Part shown: positions 44,284 to 54,611 of the stretch, piece by piece | How positions within the stretch are numbered: position 1 is the first letter of the stretch | Layout of the letters: every line of letters begins with the position of its first letter | DNA from: Arenibacter sp. F20364 | Lineage (GTDB): Bacteria; Bacteroidota; Bacteroidia; Flavobacteriales; Flavobacteriaceae | Direction of reading: 5' to 3' | Assembly (NCBI RefSeq): GCF_023015905.1 | Contig: NZ_JALKBD010000016.1 | Location: 1-64,000, forward strand | DNA length: 64,000 nucleotides | Notes under the pieces: model-generated | What the model saw: only the letters and a program-made list of their open reading frames with translations | Database searches by the model: none | Told to the model about the DNA's origin: nothing | Translations under genes and position numbers: made by a program

Positions 44284-44298
44284 AACACATTATCTTTG
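44269..44298 (+). promoter_or_regulatory. Promoter of cysE-cysM
   Basis: TTG at 44269-44271 is followed by 19 bases and TATCTTTG at 44291-44298, a complete match to the Bacteroidota promoter TTG-N19-TAnnTTTG. Transcription should start near 44303. The -33 element overlaps the first codons of the DUF2461 gene on the other strand. Confidence 0.7.
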
Positions 44299-44324
44299 TG
44301 CTAAAGTTAACCAATTTAGCACAA
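44296..44324. promoter_or_regulatory. Palindrome at the cysE transcription start
   Basis: TTGTGCTAAA (44296-44305) and TTTAGCACAA (44315-44324) are perfect 10-bp arms around a 9-base spacer. The site covers the predicted cysE start of transcription and sits 13 bases from the divergent DUF2461 ATG, so it could be an operator for both or an mRNA hairpin. Confidence 0.5.
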
Positions 44325-44373
44325 GCCGATTTTGAAATAATGGTTAATTTTGAACGTATAATTAAAAGTGCAA

Positions 44374-45168
44374 ATGGATAAAGCATCTATAATAAAGAAT
44401 ATCAAGGAGCATAAAAATCAGCCTAACCTGAGGTTTGAACTTAAGGAAAGAACTGAATTGTTTACCAATCGTTTGTTCTATTCCCTTTTCGATATAGATA
44501 CACCGGTAGATGAAAATCTGGATCTATTGGAAAAGGAGTTTGATACCTTGGTTGATTTGGCCTGTTGGCAGGTACATAAACCTTGCAAAAAGGTTTGGGA
44601 GAACTATGTAGTGCGTTTGCCCAAAATTCTGGAAAAATTAAATTTGGATGCCGAGGCCATTGTTAATTGCGACCCTGCTTCCCTGTCCATTGAAGAAGTT
44701 TATATGGCATATCCAGGTTTTTATGCCATTGCTATATACAGGCTTGCCCATGAACTTTATATTGATGGCTTTCCACTGGTTCCCAGGTTAATGACGGAAT
44801 ATGCACATAGGCAGACCGGTGTAGATATCAACCCGGGAGCGCAAATAGGAAATTCTTTTTTTATTGATCATGCCACAGGGGTGGTAATTGGTGAAACAGC
44901 AATAATTAAAAACAATGTAAAAATCTACCAAGGGGTTACCTTGGGAGCTTTATATGTTGCCAAAAAATTGCAAAAAACAAAGCGTCACCCCACCATTGAA
45001 AATAATGTTACCATATATGCCAATGCCACTATCCTTGGAGGGGAAACAGTTATTGGGGAAAATTCCGTAATTGGGGGAAATGCATGGATTACAGAATCCG
45101 TGCCTGCCAATTCAACTGTGTACCATTCTCCTATCATTAAAATAAAAACCTTGCCGCATGTCTCATAG
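44374..45168 (+). CDS. cysE: Serine O-acetyltransferase
   Basis: From the ATG at 44374 the protein has 264 residues (the GTG at 44368 adds two). The N-terminal helical domain is followed by a left-handed beta-helix with [20 protein letters not shown], where the His and Asp take part in catalysis, and [14 protein letters not shown]. It transfers acetyl from acetyl-CoA to serine, giving the substrate of cysteine synthase. Its 3' end overlaps cysM by 11 bases, a tight coupling of the two steps. The promoter above is the likely source. Confidence 0.93.
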   Translation: MDKASIIKNIKEHKNQPNLRFELKERTELFTNRLFYSLFDIDTPVDENLDLLEKEFDTLVDLACWQVHKPCKKVWENYVVRLPKILEKLNLDAEAIVNCDPASLSIEEVYMAYPGFYAIAIYRLAHELYIDGFPLVPRLMTEYAHRQTGVDINPGAQIGNSFFIDHATGVVIGETAIIKNNVKIYQGVTLGALYVAKKLQKTKRHPTIENNVTIYANATILGGETVIGENSVIGGNAWITESVPANSTVYHSPIIKIKTLPHVS

Positions 45169-46042
45169 TATATTGGATATTATAGGGAATACTCCCTTGG
45201 TATTATCAAAAGTTGTCAATATCAATCCCAATGTTAAACTTTTTTTTAAGCTGGAAGGCAATAATCCAGGGGGAAGCGTAAAGGATCGTGCGGCCTTTAA
45301 TATGATAAAGGAAGGTTTGGAACGTGGGGATTTTGATGTAAACTCCAAATTGATAGAAGCTACGAGTGGAAATACTGGTATTGCATTGGCCATGATTGCC
45401 GGAATATATGGATTGGATATAGAATTGGTCATGCCCGAAAATTCCACCAAGGAAAGGGTACAGACCATGAGGGCATATGGGGCCAAGGTAACACTTACCC
45501 CTGCCGATGTTGGCATTGAGGGTGCCAGGGATTATGCTGAATTAAAGGTTAAAGAAGAAGGTTATGTCATGATCAATCAGTTTTCCAATGATGATAATTG
45601 GAAGGCCCATTACAAAAGTACCGGTCCAGAAATTTGGAGGGATACGCAGGGGGAGATTACCCATTTTGTGTCTTCCATGGGTACCACTGGAACCATAATG
45701 GGTACATCTACCTTTTTGAAAGAAAGGAATTCCAGTGTTCAAATCGTGGGGGTGCAACCCGCCGATGAAGCCAAGATTCCCGGTATTCGCAAATGGCCTA
45801 TAGAATATCTCCCTAAAATTTTTAATCCCAAGAAAGTGGATTCGGTTTTAGAGGTTACAGAACAGGAGGCTAGGGAAATGGCCAAGCGATTGGCGAAGGA
45901 AGAGGGTATTTTTGCAGGAATGAGTAGTGGTGGGGCCGCTGCAGCCGCAGTGAAATTGGCCCAAAGTTTGGAAGAAGGAATTATTGTTTCCATAGTGTGC
46001 GACCGTGGAGACCGTTATCTTTCCTCGGACCTATTCGATTAA
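45158..46042 (+). CDS. cysM: Cysteine synthase CysM
   Basis: The 294-residue PLP enzyme has the lysine-containing [12 protein letters not shown] (residues about 36-47), the substrate loop [13 protein letters not shown], and [12 protein letters not shown] for phosphate binding. The ending [15 protein letters not shown] is typical of the CysM type. It replaces the acetyl group of O-acetylserine with sulfide or thiosulfate. It forms an operon with cysE and ends 22 bases from the convergent corA-type gene. Confidence 0.93.
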   Translation: MSHSILDIIGNTPLVLSKVVNINPNVKLFFKLEGNNPGGSVKDRAAFNMIKEGLERGDFDVNSKLIEATSGNTGIALAMIAGIYGLDIELVMPENSTKERVQTMRAYGAKVTLTPADVGIEGARDYAELKVKEEGYVMINQFSNDDNWKAHYKSTGPEIWRDTQGEITHFVSSMGTTGTIMGTSTFLKERNSSVQIVGVQPADEAKIPGIRKWPIEYLPKIFNPKKVDSVLEVTEQEAREMAKRLAKEEGIFAGMSSGGAAAAAVKLAQSLEEGIIVSIVCDRGDRYLSSDLFD

Positions 46043-46064
46043 TAAGAATCCATTAAATTGGAAG

Positions 46065-47159
46065 CTATAGCCAACCCTTCTTTTTAAAATAAAATAAAAG
46101 GCCAATGAAGATTGCTATCATTAGTCCCCATACATAAAAGTATCCGTTGGGGTACTTCAATTCTGGGATATATTCGAAATTCATTCCATATACCCCAACA
46201 ATAAATGTAAGTGGAATAAAAATAGAGGCCATAATGGTAAGTACTTTCATTACCTCGTTCATTTTGTTGCTCATGTTGCTCATATACATTTCCATAAGGC
46301 TCATGGACATTTCCCTTAATATATTGAGACTTTCATTTATTTCTATACAATGATCCAAGGCATCCCTCAAGAATAATTGGGTGTCTTTCGCTATTAACAA
46401 ATGTTCGCTATCTATTAATTTATTGATCAACTCCCTCATTGGGTACATATATCCTCTTATCCTTAGGACCTCTTTTTTTAAGTCCTGGATGGCATGGGCT
46501 GTCTTGGAGCTTGGATTTTCATATACTTCCTCCTCCAAGGCATCTATTTTATGGTTTACATTTTCAAGTACCACAAAATAATTGTCTATTATGGCGTCCA
46601 AAAGGGTGAAAAATAAGTAGTCTGCCGGCTTGCTTCGTATACGTCCGGCTTTGGCCCTTACCCTATCCCTAATGCTATTGAAAACATCATCCTGCATTTC
46701 CTGAAAAACAAGAACCGTATTCTCCATTAAAACAATGGCCACGTGTTCTGCTACCAAATCATTCTTTTCATCCAAATAGAGCATTTTAAATGCTCCAAAA
46801 ATATAGTTGTCGTATTCGTCTATCTTTGGCCGCTGATGGGTGTTAACGGCATCTTCAACAGTTAGGGGGTTCAAGGAAAAAGCTTTGCCAAGATTTTCTA
46901 TAAATTTTTCATCACTTATTCCAATAACATTTATCCAGGAAATTGTGGGAGACGCTTGGAAGGCCACAATTTTATCGAAGCTATCGATGGTGTACACATC
47001 AACCCCCGATTCTATGATACTATTTTCATCATATTCTAATACATAGATGGTACTTTTGGCTCCTTCCCTATTCCCTAGGTAGGTTACGGTTCCTGGAGCC
47101 TTTCCAGTTTTGGCGAGCCTTTTTGAATGTCCTTTGTGCGTCGACTTTTTTTTGGCCAT
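46065..47159 (-). CDS. corA: CorA-family magnesium/cobalt transporter
   Basis: The 364-residue protein has a large cytoplasmic N-terminal domain, a long helix, and two C-terminal transmembrane helices with the signature VYGMNFEYIPEL (the GMN motif in the loop). The N-terminal 25 residues are lysine-rich. The family forms pentameric Mg2+/Co2+ channels in the inner membrane. No riboswitch-like structure is visible upstream. Confidence 0.92.
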   Translation of the reverse strand: MAKKKSTHKGHSKRLAKTGKAPGTVTYLGNREGAKSTIYVLEYDENSIIESGVDVYTIDSFDKIVAFQASPTISWINVIGISDEKFIENLGKAFSLNPLTVEDAVNTHQRPKIDEYDNYIFGAFKMLYLDEKNDLVAEHVAIVLMENTVLVFQEMQDDVFNSIRDRVRAKAGRIRSKPADYLFFTLLDAIIDNYFVVLENVNHKIDALEEEVYENPSSKTAHAIQDLKKEVLRIRGYMYPMRELINKLIDSEHLLIAKDTQLFLRDALDHCIEINESLNILREMSMSLMEMYMSNMSNKMNEVMKVLTIMASIFIPLTFIVGVYGMNFEYIPELKYPNGYFYVWGLMIAIFIGLLFYFKKKGWL

Positions 47160-47300
47160 AGGTTTTGGAATCTTAATAGTAACCTTATTATAATTTTGTT
47201 ATTTGTACTAATTTATACAATCCGCCCCGTCCAAAATTCAACGGTACTACATTTTATATCATTTTTTTGAGATTTCCAAACAAAGAATCTGATCTGGGTG

Positions 47301-48086
47301 TTATTTAAACTGTAGATCGTTCAGCACTAGTCCAGAGCCAGGGGCAACATAGGTCAACACAATGTTGGATTGTCTTTTTAATGATGCTACAATATGCGAT
47401 GAGCTTAATTCTCCCTTGCCCACTTGAATCAAAGCTCCCATGATCATCCTAATCTGATATCGCATAAAACCTTCCCCGGTGATGTGCAGCGCGTAGCTCA
47501 CTTCTGGGAAAAAGTTGGCCTCCAGTATTTTATTTTTTTTTATTTCACATGATGCTATAGTCCTAAGCACTTTGGTATTAGGCTGTAGCCGCGCCGTATA
47601 AGATGAAAAATCGTGTGTTCCCGTGAAAAGTCGGGCACAGTCCGCCATTAAATCCACATCCAGTTTGTCTATGATATTAGCTAGAAAGGGTGCACAAAAG
47701 GGGTGGTTTTTTTGTCCGCAAGAGAAAAGATAAACATATTCCTTTAGCTTGCTTTCCTGAATGATATTGAAGTTTTCCTTAATCTGGTCAACGCTTATTA
47801 CACGAATATCAGGGGGAAGGTTTACATTAAATTCATTCATAAACGTGTTAAGGTCCTCAAGAGGGGCCTTATCCAAAAATAATTCAAAGGCTGTGTTTAA
47901 GGCAGAAACTTTTGCATCTGTACGTCCGGCTCCAAGAATCTTGAATTTGGAGTTGGGCAAAACAAATTTTAAAGTCTTTACAAGCATACCCTCCACCGTT
48001 TTTTGATTGGGCTGCTTTTGCCAACCACTATAACGGAAACCTAAAAATTGAACACGTATTAAATAGTAAAAACGAGGTATCTGCAT
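47301..48086 (-). CDS. truA: tRNA pseudouridine synthase A
   Basis: The 261-residue enzyme has GAGRTDAKVSALNT with the catalytic Asp (about residue 58), FLGFRYSGWQKQPNQKTVEG at the start and MRYQIRMIMGALIQVGKG near the C terminus. It makes pseudouridine at positions 38-40 of tRNA anticodon arms. Its start is divergent from the next membrane-protein gene with a 255-base spacer. Confidence 0.94.
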   Translation of the reverse strand: MQIPRFYYLIRVQFLGFRYSGWQKQPNQKTVEGMLVKTLKFVLPNSKFKILGAGRTDAKVSALNTAFELFLDKAPLEDLNTFMNEFNVNLPPDIRVISVDQIKENFNIIQESKLKEYVYLFSCGQKNHPFCAPFLANIIDKLDVDLMADCARLFTGTHDFSSYTARLQPNTKVLRTIASCEIKKNKILEANFFPEVSYALHITGEGFMRYQIRMIMGALIQVGKGELSSSHIVASLKRQSNIVLTYVAPGSGLVLNDLQFK

Positions 48087-48341
48087 CTGGTCTGTAGCTT
48101 CAGTAATTAAACCCGAAACAACCTGTTAGCAAGGCAATGACATGGTTGGGCCGGATTTTGGTTTGGTTTTTGAGTGTGCTTTTAAAATGTATATGCATGA
48201 GTTCATCGTGGTTTTTGGCACTTCCTCCAAGCCCCATTTTTTCTATCTTATATTTCTGCCTATTCAACGAAATTTGGACCGAGGTTTGTGCTTTATGTTG
48301 TAATTATGTTGAAAATTGTCCTAAATCTTAAATCGTTAATT

Positions 48342-48824
48342 ATGGAAACATCTGTCAAAGGAACGGCTCCCAAAATTAATATAGTACTTACCATTATTAC
48401 CTTGGTTTCACTAATATTCCTGAGTTTTTATGGAATGTACGGCAATACATTCATTTTCAATAAAATAGAAAATTATCTTTTCCCATTTTTGACCATTACA
48501 CACTTTTTGTATCTATATGTACTATGGTTTAAAATAACCGAAAAGGAATATCCCGATATGATCATGAAAAATATTGAGTATATCATGTACGGTATATTAC
48601 TCGTCTATTTATATAAAATATCAGAGACCATTGTAATATTTGGTTCCCAAAATGAATTTCAGGACCATGTTATTCCCAGCTCCTTTGTACCCATGGGTAT
48701 TTTGATCATTACTATGCAATCCTTATTGATCGTACTTACCATATGGTCCTTTGTCATTAGAAAGCAAAGGGTAGGTAAATATGATTTTGATTACTTGAAT
48801 AATCACATCGATGCTTGGGAGTAG
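48342..48824 (+). CDS. Hypothetical four-helix membrane protein
   Basis: From the ATG at 48342 (METSVKGTAP) the protein has 160 residues; the longer frame from 48288 adds a segment without support. Four hydrophobic helices are seen at about residues 13-33, 44-64, 80-100 and 115-135. No known family is recognised. The C-terminal tail is DYLNNHIDAWE. It converges on the MoxR gene with an 11-base gap. Confidence 0.7.
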   Translation: METSVKGTAPKINIVLTIITLVSLIFLSFYGMYGNTFIFNKIENYLFPFLTITHFLYLYVLWFKITEKEYPDMIMKNIEYIMYGILLVYLYKISETIVIFGSQNEFQDHVIPSSFVPMGILIITMQSLLIVLTIWSFVIRKQRVGKYDFDYLNNHIDAWE

Positions 48825-48835
48825 CAAGTTACATT

Positions 48836-50305
48836 TTACAATCCTCTTATAAAACTGCCGTACACATCTTTTATCTGATACCCTACGGTGTAGCGCTGTT
48901 TGCTTAATTTTTTATGTGCTACAAGCCCCCACAGCAACAATTCCTTAAGAAAATAGGTATCTTCCTTTTTTATATCAGGTTGGTATTCCTTGACCAATCG
49001 TTGAAGGGGAACAATGCTGTCTAGCTTTTCCTGATATTCCTTGTCGGTAGCATCATCCAACAAATCAAAACCTTCACCATCAAAAAACCAACTTATCAAT
49101 TCGTCATAAGGACCTGCGGCATCCTTGCGCTCCAATTTATCGATCTTTGGGAAAAAATTTTGAAAGAGCGATTTCACTGCATCTTCGATCAGTATTTCAG
49201 CAACACTTCCCGATCCTTCCTGTTCCCCTTCATAAACCAATTCAATCTTTCCGATTATAGAGGGAATAACGCCCATAAAATCACAAAGTCTTACCATGGT
49301 GGATTCTTGGCCGTTTTTCAATACTCTCCGTTCCGCGGTGCTCATTAAGTTTTCGAAGGAAGTTATGCTCATCCTGGCGCTGATACCACTTTTGGCATCT
49401 ACATATTCACTTTCCCTGGCCTCCCTACTTATTTGTTCCAAGAGATCTTTTGCCAAATCGGGGACATAAACGGCCTCACTTTGTCGATTGTCCAATTTGG
49501 ATTCCTGTTCGGTAATTTTACGTGCAGTTTCAATGTCTTCGGGGTAATGCGTTAAAATTTGTGATCCTATCCTATCTTTTAATGGGGTTACTATACTACC
49601 TCTGTTGGTATAATCCTCAGGGTTTGCGGTAAACACAAATTGTAGGTCCAATGGCAATCTCAGTTTAAAACCCCTTATTTGAATGTCGCCCTCCTGTAAA
49701 ATATTAAAAAGGGAAACCTGTATCCTCGCCTGCAAATCCGGCAATTCATTGATTACAAATATACATCGGTTGGCTCGTGGGATCATTCCGAAATGGATTA
49801 CCCTGTCATCTGCGTAGGACAACTTTAAATTGGCCGCTTTGATGGGATCAACGTCACCTATTAAATCGGCCACCGTTACATCAGGAGTAGCCAATTTTTC
49901 ATAGAACCGATCACTTCTGTGCAACCAGGAAATGGGTGTTAGGTCACCGTGTTCCTTAATAGTTTCTATGGCAAATCGAGAGATGGGGCTTAAAGGATCG
50001 TCATTTATTTCCGAACCGGCCACTATTGGGATATATTCATCCAATAAATTTACCATAAGCCTAGCCAATCGTGTTTTGGCCTGTCCTCTAAGGCCCAATA
50101 GATTAATATTGTGCCTGGACAATATGGCTCTTTCCAATTCCGGCACTACGGAGTTTTCATAGCCCCAAACCCCAGGAAATGTTATTTCATCAGATTTTAT
50201 TTTTTCAATTAAGTTGGCTCTCAACTCATCCTTTATTTTCTTGGTTTTGTATCCTGCCTTTTTAAGCTCTCCTAGGTTTGTGATTTCCTTATAATTCAAT
50301 TTCAT
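48836..50305 (-). CDS. MoxR-like AAA+ ATPase
   Basis: The 489-residue protein has an AAA+ core of the MoxR/magnesium-chelatase type. Walker A is GLRGQAKTRLAR (about residues 71-82), Walker B is IFVINELPDLQARIQ (Glu after Asn replaces the usual Asp-Glu), and sensor regions include FTANPEDYTNRG. Its C-terminal part is about 200 residues. Such ATPases act as chaperones with VWA proteins. A VWA gene lies 94 bases upstream on the same strand, so a MoxR-VWA pair is likely. Confidence 0.88.
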   Translation of the reverse strand: MKLNYKEITNLGELKKAGYKTKKIKDELRANLIEKIKSDEITFPGVWGYENSVVPELERAILSRHNINLLGLRGQAKTRLARLMVNLLDEYIPIVAGSEINDDPLSPISRFAIETIKEHGDLTPISWLHRSDRFYEKLATPDVTVADLIGDVDPIKAANLKLSYADDRVIHFGMIPRANRCIFVINELPDLQARIQVSLFNILQEGDIQIRGFKLRLPLDLQFVFTANPEDYTNRGSIVTPLKDRIGSQILTHYPEDIETARKITEQESKLDNRQSEAVYVPDLAKDLLEQISREARESEYVDAKSGISARMSITSFENLMSTAERRVLKNGQESTMVRLCDFMGVIPSIIGKIELVYEGEQEGSGSVAEILIEDAVKSLFQNFFPKIDKLERKDAAGPYDELISWFFDGEGFDLLDDATDKEYQEKLDSIVPLQRLVKEYQPDIKKEDTYFLKELLLWGLVAHKKLSKQRYTVGYQIKDVYGSFIRGL

Positions 50306-50399
50306 ATTGAGTAATTTGTTTTTTTGGTATCCCTGTCCATATAGGCCGACAGGGTTTGATGTCTTTTATTTTTTCAAACCAATGTAATGGTTTGGTCTA

Positions 50400-51542
50400 T
50401 TATCCTTTGAGTCTTTTCCTCCTGTTCTGTTCGTAATCCTCAAAGATCATTTCACCAAGACCCTTTAGGCCTGTAAAGAAGGCCTTTCCCTTATTGGCCT
50501 CCGTAAAATGTCTTACAAATTGCGTTAAATAGGGGTCCTTGGCAATCATGAAGGTGGTTATTGGAATATGTAGCTTTCTTGCCTGTCTGGCCATGTTGTA
50601 ACATTTCTCTACAATATAATCGTCCAAGCCCACACTATTTTTGTAATAGCTGCCATCTGCCAGTCTTATGCAGCTGGGTTTACCATCGGTTATCATAAAT
50701 ATCTGCTTGTTCGTATTTCGCTTTCTTCGCAGCATATCCATTGCCAATTGCAAACCGGCAACGGTATTGGTGTGATATGGACCAACTTTGAGGTAAGGCA
50801 AGTCTTTGATGGGAATTGGCCAGGCGTCGTTGCCAAAAACTAAAATCTCCAGGGTATCTTTCGGATAGCGGGTAGTGATAAGTTCGGCCAAGGCCATTGC
50901 CACCTTTTTTGCAGGTGTAATGCGGTCTTCCCCGTAAAGTATCATACTATGGCTAATGTCGATCATCAGGACCGTACTCATTTGTGCCTTGAATTGGGTA
51001 TCCTCTACCACCAAATCCTCTTCGCTTAAATTGAAATTGCCAATGCCATGGTTAATCTGGGCATTTTTTAAGCTCTCGGTCATAGAAATCCGCTCTAAAC
51101 TGTCCCCGAATCTATATTCCCGGAATTCTCCGGTATGCTCATCGCCCCTACCGGACAAACCGGTCTTGTGATTGCCTGAACCGCTGCGTTTTAACTTACC
51201 GAAAATTTGGTTCAAGGCAGCCTGCCTTATGATTCGTTCCATTTTAGCGGTTATGGATAAATCGGCATTTTGCCCCCCGGAACCATCTCCGTCACCTTCT
51301 TTTGGATCCTCCTTGAGAAACCCTTTCGCCTTGAGATCCTCTATAAAATCATCTATGGTATAATTCTCATCTGTAAGTTCGTACTCCTTGTCCAACTCCC
51401 TCAACCAATCCAAAGCCTCATCCACATCGCCCGAAGTATGTGTAATCAGTTCCTTGAAAATATCAAAAAGCTTTTCGAAGGGAGTTTGTTCTGGGGCTTC
51501 ATAATTGGAAAATCGAAACCCTTTTCTTTTATTCATAGCCAT
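50400..51542 (-). CDS. VWA-domain partner of the MoxR ATPase
   Basis: The 380-residue cytoplasmic protein has a helical N-terminal half and a C-terminal VWA domain with MIDAS motif DISHSM and MITDGKPS. The Gly-Asp-Gly linker at about residues 82-91 (DPKEGDGDGSGG) is flexible. MoxR-VWA pairs assemble or activate metal-dependent or other complexes in several bacteria. The partner complex is not known here. The upstream flank is the divergent DUF1853 gene. Confidence 0.87.
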   Translation of the reverse strand: MAMNKRKGFRFSNYEAPEQTPFEKLFDIFKELITHTSGDVDEALDWLRELDKEYELTDENYTIDDFIEDLKAKGFLKEDPKEGDGDGSGGQNADLSITAKMERIIRQAALNQIFGKLKRSGSGNHKTGLSGRGDEHTGEFREYRFGDSLERISMTESLKNAQINHGIGNFNLSEEDLVVEDTQFKAQMSTVLMIDISHSMILYGEDRITPAKKVAMALAELITTRYPKDTLEILVFGNDAWPIPIKDLPYLKVGPYHTNTVAGLQLAMDMLRRKRNTNKQIFMITDGKPSCIRLADGSYYKNSVGLDDYIVEKCYNMARQARKLHIPITTFMIAKDPYLTQFVRHFTEANKGKAFFTGLKGLGEMIFEDYEQNRRKRLKG

Positions 51543-51619
51543 ACTATAAAATTACTTAATTTGGTCTAGACCATTTCCTTTTTAAAGAAAACTTAACGGT
51601 TTACGTATATTAGTATCGC

Positions 51620-52435
51620 TTGGATTATACAAACCTTTCATATTACAAAGCATTTTTTAGCACTCCCCCACTATGGACAGGAGAATTGGACGGCTTAGGA
51701 CAATTTGAGTTTCCGGAAGTTGGTTTTGAAAATTTCGTAACCGTGACCATCCCTTCCAATTTAAGGTTGGGACACAAAATAGAACATATTTTTCTACAAC
51801 TTATACAGCATTCCCCCCAATACAAAGTAGTGGCGCACAATATCCCTATCAGGAAGGAAAAAATTAGTTTAGGGGAAATAGATTTTTTATTGCAAGATGT
51901 TGATAGTCAAAAATTTATGCATGTTGAATTAACTTATAAGTTTTACGTGATACCCGAGAACACAATACCTATTGAGCGTCAATTGATAGGGCCCAACAAA
52001 CGCGATTCCTTTTATGCCAAGAAAGAAAGGATTATAAATCACCAAATTCCATTATTAAAGACGCCTGAGGGTATATCTGCGTTGCATCGGTTTAATATTA
52101 GGACTTCTGAACTACAGCATCAGGTATGTTTTAAATCCCAATTATTTATCCCTTTTATGGAGCGTAATATGGATGTAGCCCCTCTTAACGCCAATTGTAT
52201 TAGCGGCAAGTGGATTTCTTTCCAAAAATTTAATTCCTCTGTGTTTTTTAGCCATAAGTATTATATACCTACCAAGCCAGAATGGCTTTTGGAGCCACAT
52301 TTAGGCGTTAAATGGCAAGTGCATAGTGAAATTTTGGATTTGATTTCAAATAGAGTGGAAAATAAAAATTCCCCACTACTCTGGATGAAATCAGATAATT
52401 TGACTATTGAAAAACTTTTCATCTTATGGTGGTAG
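51620..52435 (+). CDS. DUF1853 family protein
   Basis: The 271-residue protein starts with TTG: a TAG stop lies three codons upstream in frame and the next ATG is 95 residues on, so TTG is the only reasonable start. The pattern PPLWTGELDGLGQFEFPEVG, LRLGHKIEHIF and GEIDFLL matches DUF1853, whose core resembles PD-(D/E)XK nucleases (here GEIDFLL and HVELTYK). Nuclease activity is inference from the fold, not shown. Confidence 0.8.
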   Translation: MDYTNLSYYKAFFSTPPLWTGELDGLGQFEFPEVGFENFVTVTIPSNLRLGHKIEHIFLQLIQHSPQYKVVAHNIPIRKEKISLGEIDFLLQDVDSQKFMHVELTYKFYVIPENTIPIERQLIGPNKRDSFYAKKERIINHQIPLLKTPEGISALHRFNIRTSELQHQVCFKSQLFIPFMERNMDVAPLNANCISGKWISFQKFNSSVFFSHKYYIPTKPEWLLEPHLGVKWQVHSEILDLISNRVENKNSPLLWMKSDNLTIEKLFILWW

Positions 52436-52562
52436 GACCATTGAAAATAGTCCTTTGCATGACGTCTATTTTGCTGTGAAAAAATAATAGGATTAGGATG
52501 GGTCTGCAATATTGGAATAAAAGGTTCGTTTTTATATGACAAATCTTTAAACCCCAGCCCCG

Positions 52563-52952
52563 ATGAAAAAAATTTATTTATTGTTCTTTTCTTTATTAGT
52601 TTTTTCAATGGCCGAAGCAAAGGATGATTGTGAAACAATCTATTCTACGGCTTCATATGCCTTGAATCATGCTAAAAGCGCGTTGAAGGCTAACAATTAT
52701 GATCATCAGAAATACTATTCAGGCAAGGCCTTGGAGTCTTATGAAAAACTATTTAAGTTATTGGAAGGAAGTCAATGTGAAGGATTGTCGGAAAAAGTAC
52801 AGGACATTATAGCGGATGCCTTAAAGGCTGCCGATCCTGCGGATTGGGACAGAGGACGTTATTACAGTAAAAAGGTATTCAACAGCACCCAAGACCTAAT
52901 AAGCTATATGGATAGTCGGACAGAGGTGGCAGGAGTTGAGATTACCCCGTAG
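52563..52952 (+). CDS. Small secreted helical protein
   Basis: The 129-residue product has a signal peptide MKKIYLLFFSLLVFSMAEA (cleavage near Ala19) and a mature helical-bundle-like domain with two Cys (C23 and C72). No known family is recognised. It is probably periplasmic. It sits alone. Confidence 0.7.
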   Translation: MKKIYLLFFSLLVFSMAEAKDDCETIYSTASYALNHAKSALKANNYDHQKYYSGKALESYEKLFKLLEGSQCEGLSEKVQDIIADALKAADPADWDRGRYYSKKVFNSTQDLISYMDSRTEVAGVEITP

Positions 52953-53072
52953 TATTTAGGTTATATAACCAATACTGATAAAGCAAAGAAGTCATTGTTT
53001 ACTAGATCAACAAAATTTTAAGTTGTTGAACAGGTATACAATGACTTTTAATTTTTATTCGCTTTAAAAGGT

Positions 53073-54485
53073 TTATTCCACAATTCCCAAAGGAGCGGTA
53101 GTTTTCCAGTTGCCCCTAGTAAAATCTGGAAACTCTTGAGGAGCCCCATTTTGGGCTACAGAAACCTCGCTTAAAGTTCCTACGGCACTCCAATAACAAC
53201 CTTCGTAAACGTTTTGGTCTAATGGCAGGCCATTGCGTAGGCACTCGATGATTCTATACCTCATTATAAAGTCCATTCCGCCATGTCCGCCCATTTTGGT
53301 TGCCAATTCTCCCAAACGCACATACAGGGGGTGTTCGTATTTTTCAAAAATCTTTTGCAATTGCTCGCCTTCTGCCCATTCGTGGTGGTTGTCGGGGCCA
53401 CCTTCTACCCCACCTTCCAAGGCAATTCGGGTCGGGAACCCAGCCAAGGTTCCTTTAGTTCCTTGAATCAGATTATGTCTTGTATATGGCCTAGGGCTGG
53501 TTTCGTCCCATTGCACCATAATAGTCCTTCCCATGCTAGTTTTAACGATGGATGTATTTATATCCCCTCCTTTAAAATCAAGCTTATTCCATTGGTGGTC
53601 CGCAGGAAAATTCTTGGCGGCATAAAGATTACGTCCTTTGCCGGGGGAAGAGAATGAGTTTATAAATTTAAAATTATCTTCTCCCCTAGCTAAATTCATA
53701 TATTGGGCAACCGGACCCAAGCCATGGGTAGGATAAAGATTTCCATCGCGGTTGGCATAATGATAGGTACGCCAGGATCCAGTACCACGCTCTACCTCGT
53801 TCATTTGACCCCTTAGTTCATGGATATAGGAGGCTTCCCCGTGAAGCAACTCCCCAATAACACCTTGTCGGCACATATTTAAGTAGAGTAATTCCTCCCT
53901 GCCGTAGTTGACGTTTTCCATCATCATACAATGCTTCTGGGTGTTTTCGGAGGTATCAATTATTTCCCACATCTCTTCCATGGTAAGGGCTATGGGTACT
54001 TCAACAAAAACGTGTGCCCCACTTTTCATTGCCTCAATGGCCATGGGGGCGTGTAATTTCCATGGGGTACAAACAAAAACAGCATCTGGCTTTTCCTTTT
54101 TCAGCATTTTTTTCCAGTCGTTTTCCCCATCGGTGTACAAGCTTATTTTTTTATGCCTGGTACCGCCGCCGTTCTCCTTACATACTTTTGCCGATTTCTC
54201 GGCCAGATCCTGGTACAAATCACTGATAGCTACTACTTCTGTACCCTCAATGGCCGCAATCTGATGGGCATGACCTGATCCTCTGGCCCCTACACCAATA
54301 AACGCACATCTTACCGTTTCCAATTTAGGAGCAGAAAATCCACCCATATACATGGCGCCAGGTAATGGTGGCGGAGTATTATATGGATTGTTGCCGGTTA
54401 TTGAATTGGACCATGCCGGGGTCATTGCCAAACCCATTCCTGCAATGGATGTTTTTCTTAAAAAATCTCTCCTATTTGATTTCAT
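53073..54485 (-). CDS. Gfo/Idh/MocA oxidoreductase, GH109-like, Tat-exported
   Basis: The 470-residue protein opens with the twin-arginine signal NRRDFLRKTSIAGMG. A Rossmann domain follows with FIGVGARGSGHAHQI (NAD binding), VFVCTPWKLHAPMAIEAM and EVPIALTMEE. The C-terminal half has GGHGGMDFIMRYRIIECL, typical of GH109, in which NAD is a bound cofactor for oxidoreduction-driven glycoside cleavage. GH109 enzymes cleave alpha-N-acetylgalactosamine; the precise specificity is not proven here. Position outside any obvious carbohydrate locus leaves the substrate open. Confidence 0.85.
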   Translation of the reverse strand: MKSNRRDFLRKTSIAGMGLAMTPAWSNSITGNNPYNTPPPLPGAMYMGGFSAPKLETVRCAFIGVGARGSGHAHQIAAIEGTEVVAISDLYQDLAEKSAKVCKENGGGTRHKKISLYTDGENDWKKMLKKEKPDAVFVCTPWKLHAPMAIEAMKSGAHVFVEVPIALTMEEMWEIIDTSENTQKHCMMMENVNYGREELLYLNMCRQGVIGELLHGEASYIHELRGQMNEVERGTGSWRTYHYANRDGNLYPTHGLGPVAQYMNLARGEDNFKFINSFSSPGKGRNLYAAKNFPADHQWNKLDFKGGDINTSIVKTSMGRTIMVQWDETSPRPYTRHNLIQGTKGTLAGFPTRIALEGGVEGGPDNHHEWAEGEQLQKIFEKYEHPLYVRLGELATKMGGHGGMDFIMRYRIIECLRNGLPLDQNVYEGCYWSAVGTLSEVSVAQNGAPQEFPDFTRGNWKTTAPLGIVE

Positions 54486-54611
54486 AGCCTATACTCTTGT
54501 TAATGTTATTAATTAATCATTGGAATTTTGAAGATAAGTTAATTTTTTATACAAAAAAATACCATGACGGAAATTAAACATTTTTCAAGTCATTTGAAAA
54601 ATATAGACAGA

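Noticed and set aside
46000-47300. A magnesium riboswitch before the CorA gene
   Set aside because: The upstream stretch is short and shows no extended pairing or known riboswitch pattern.
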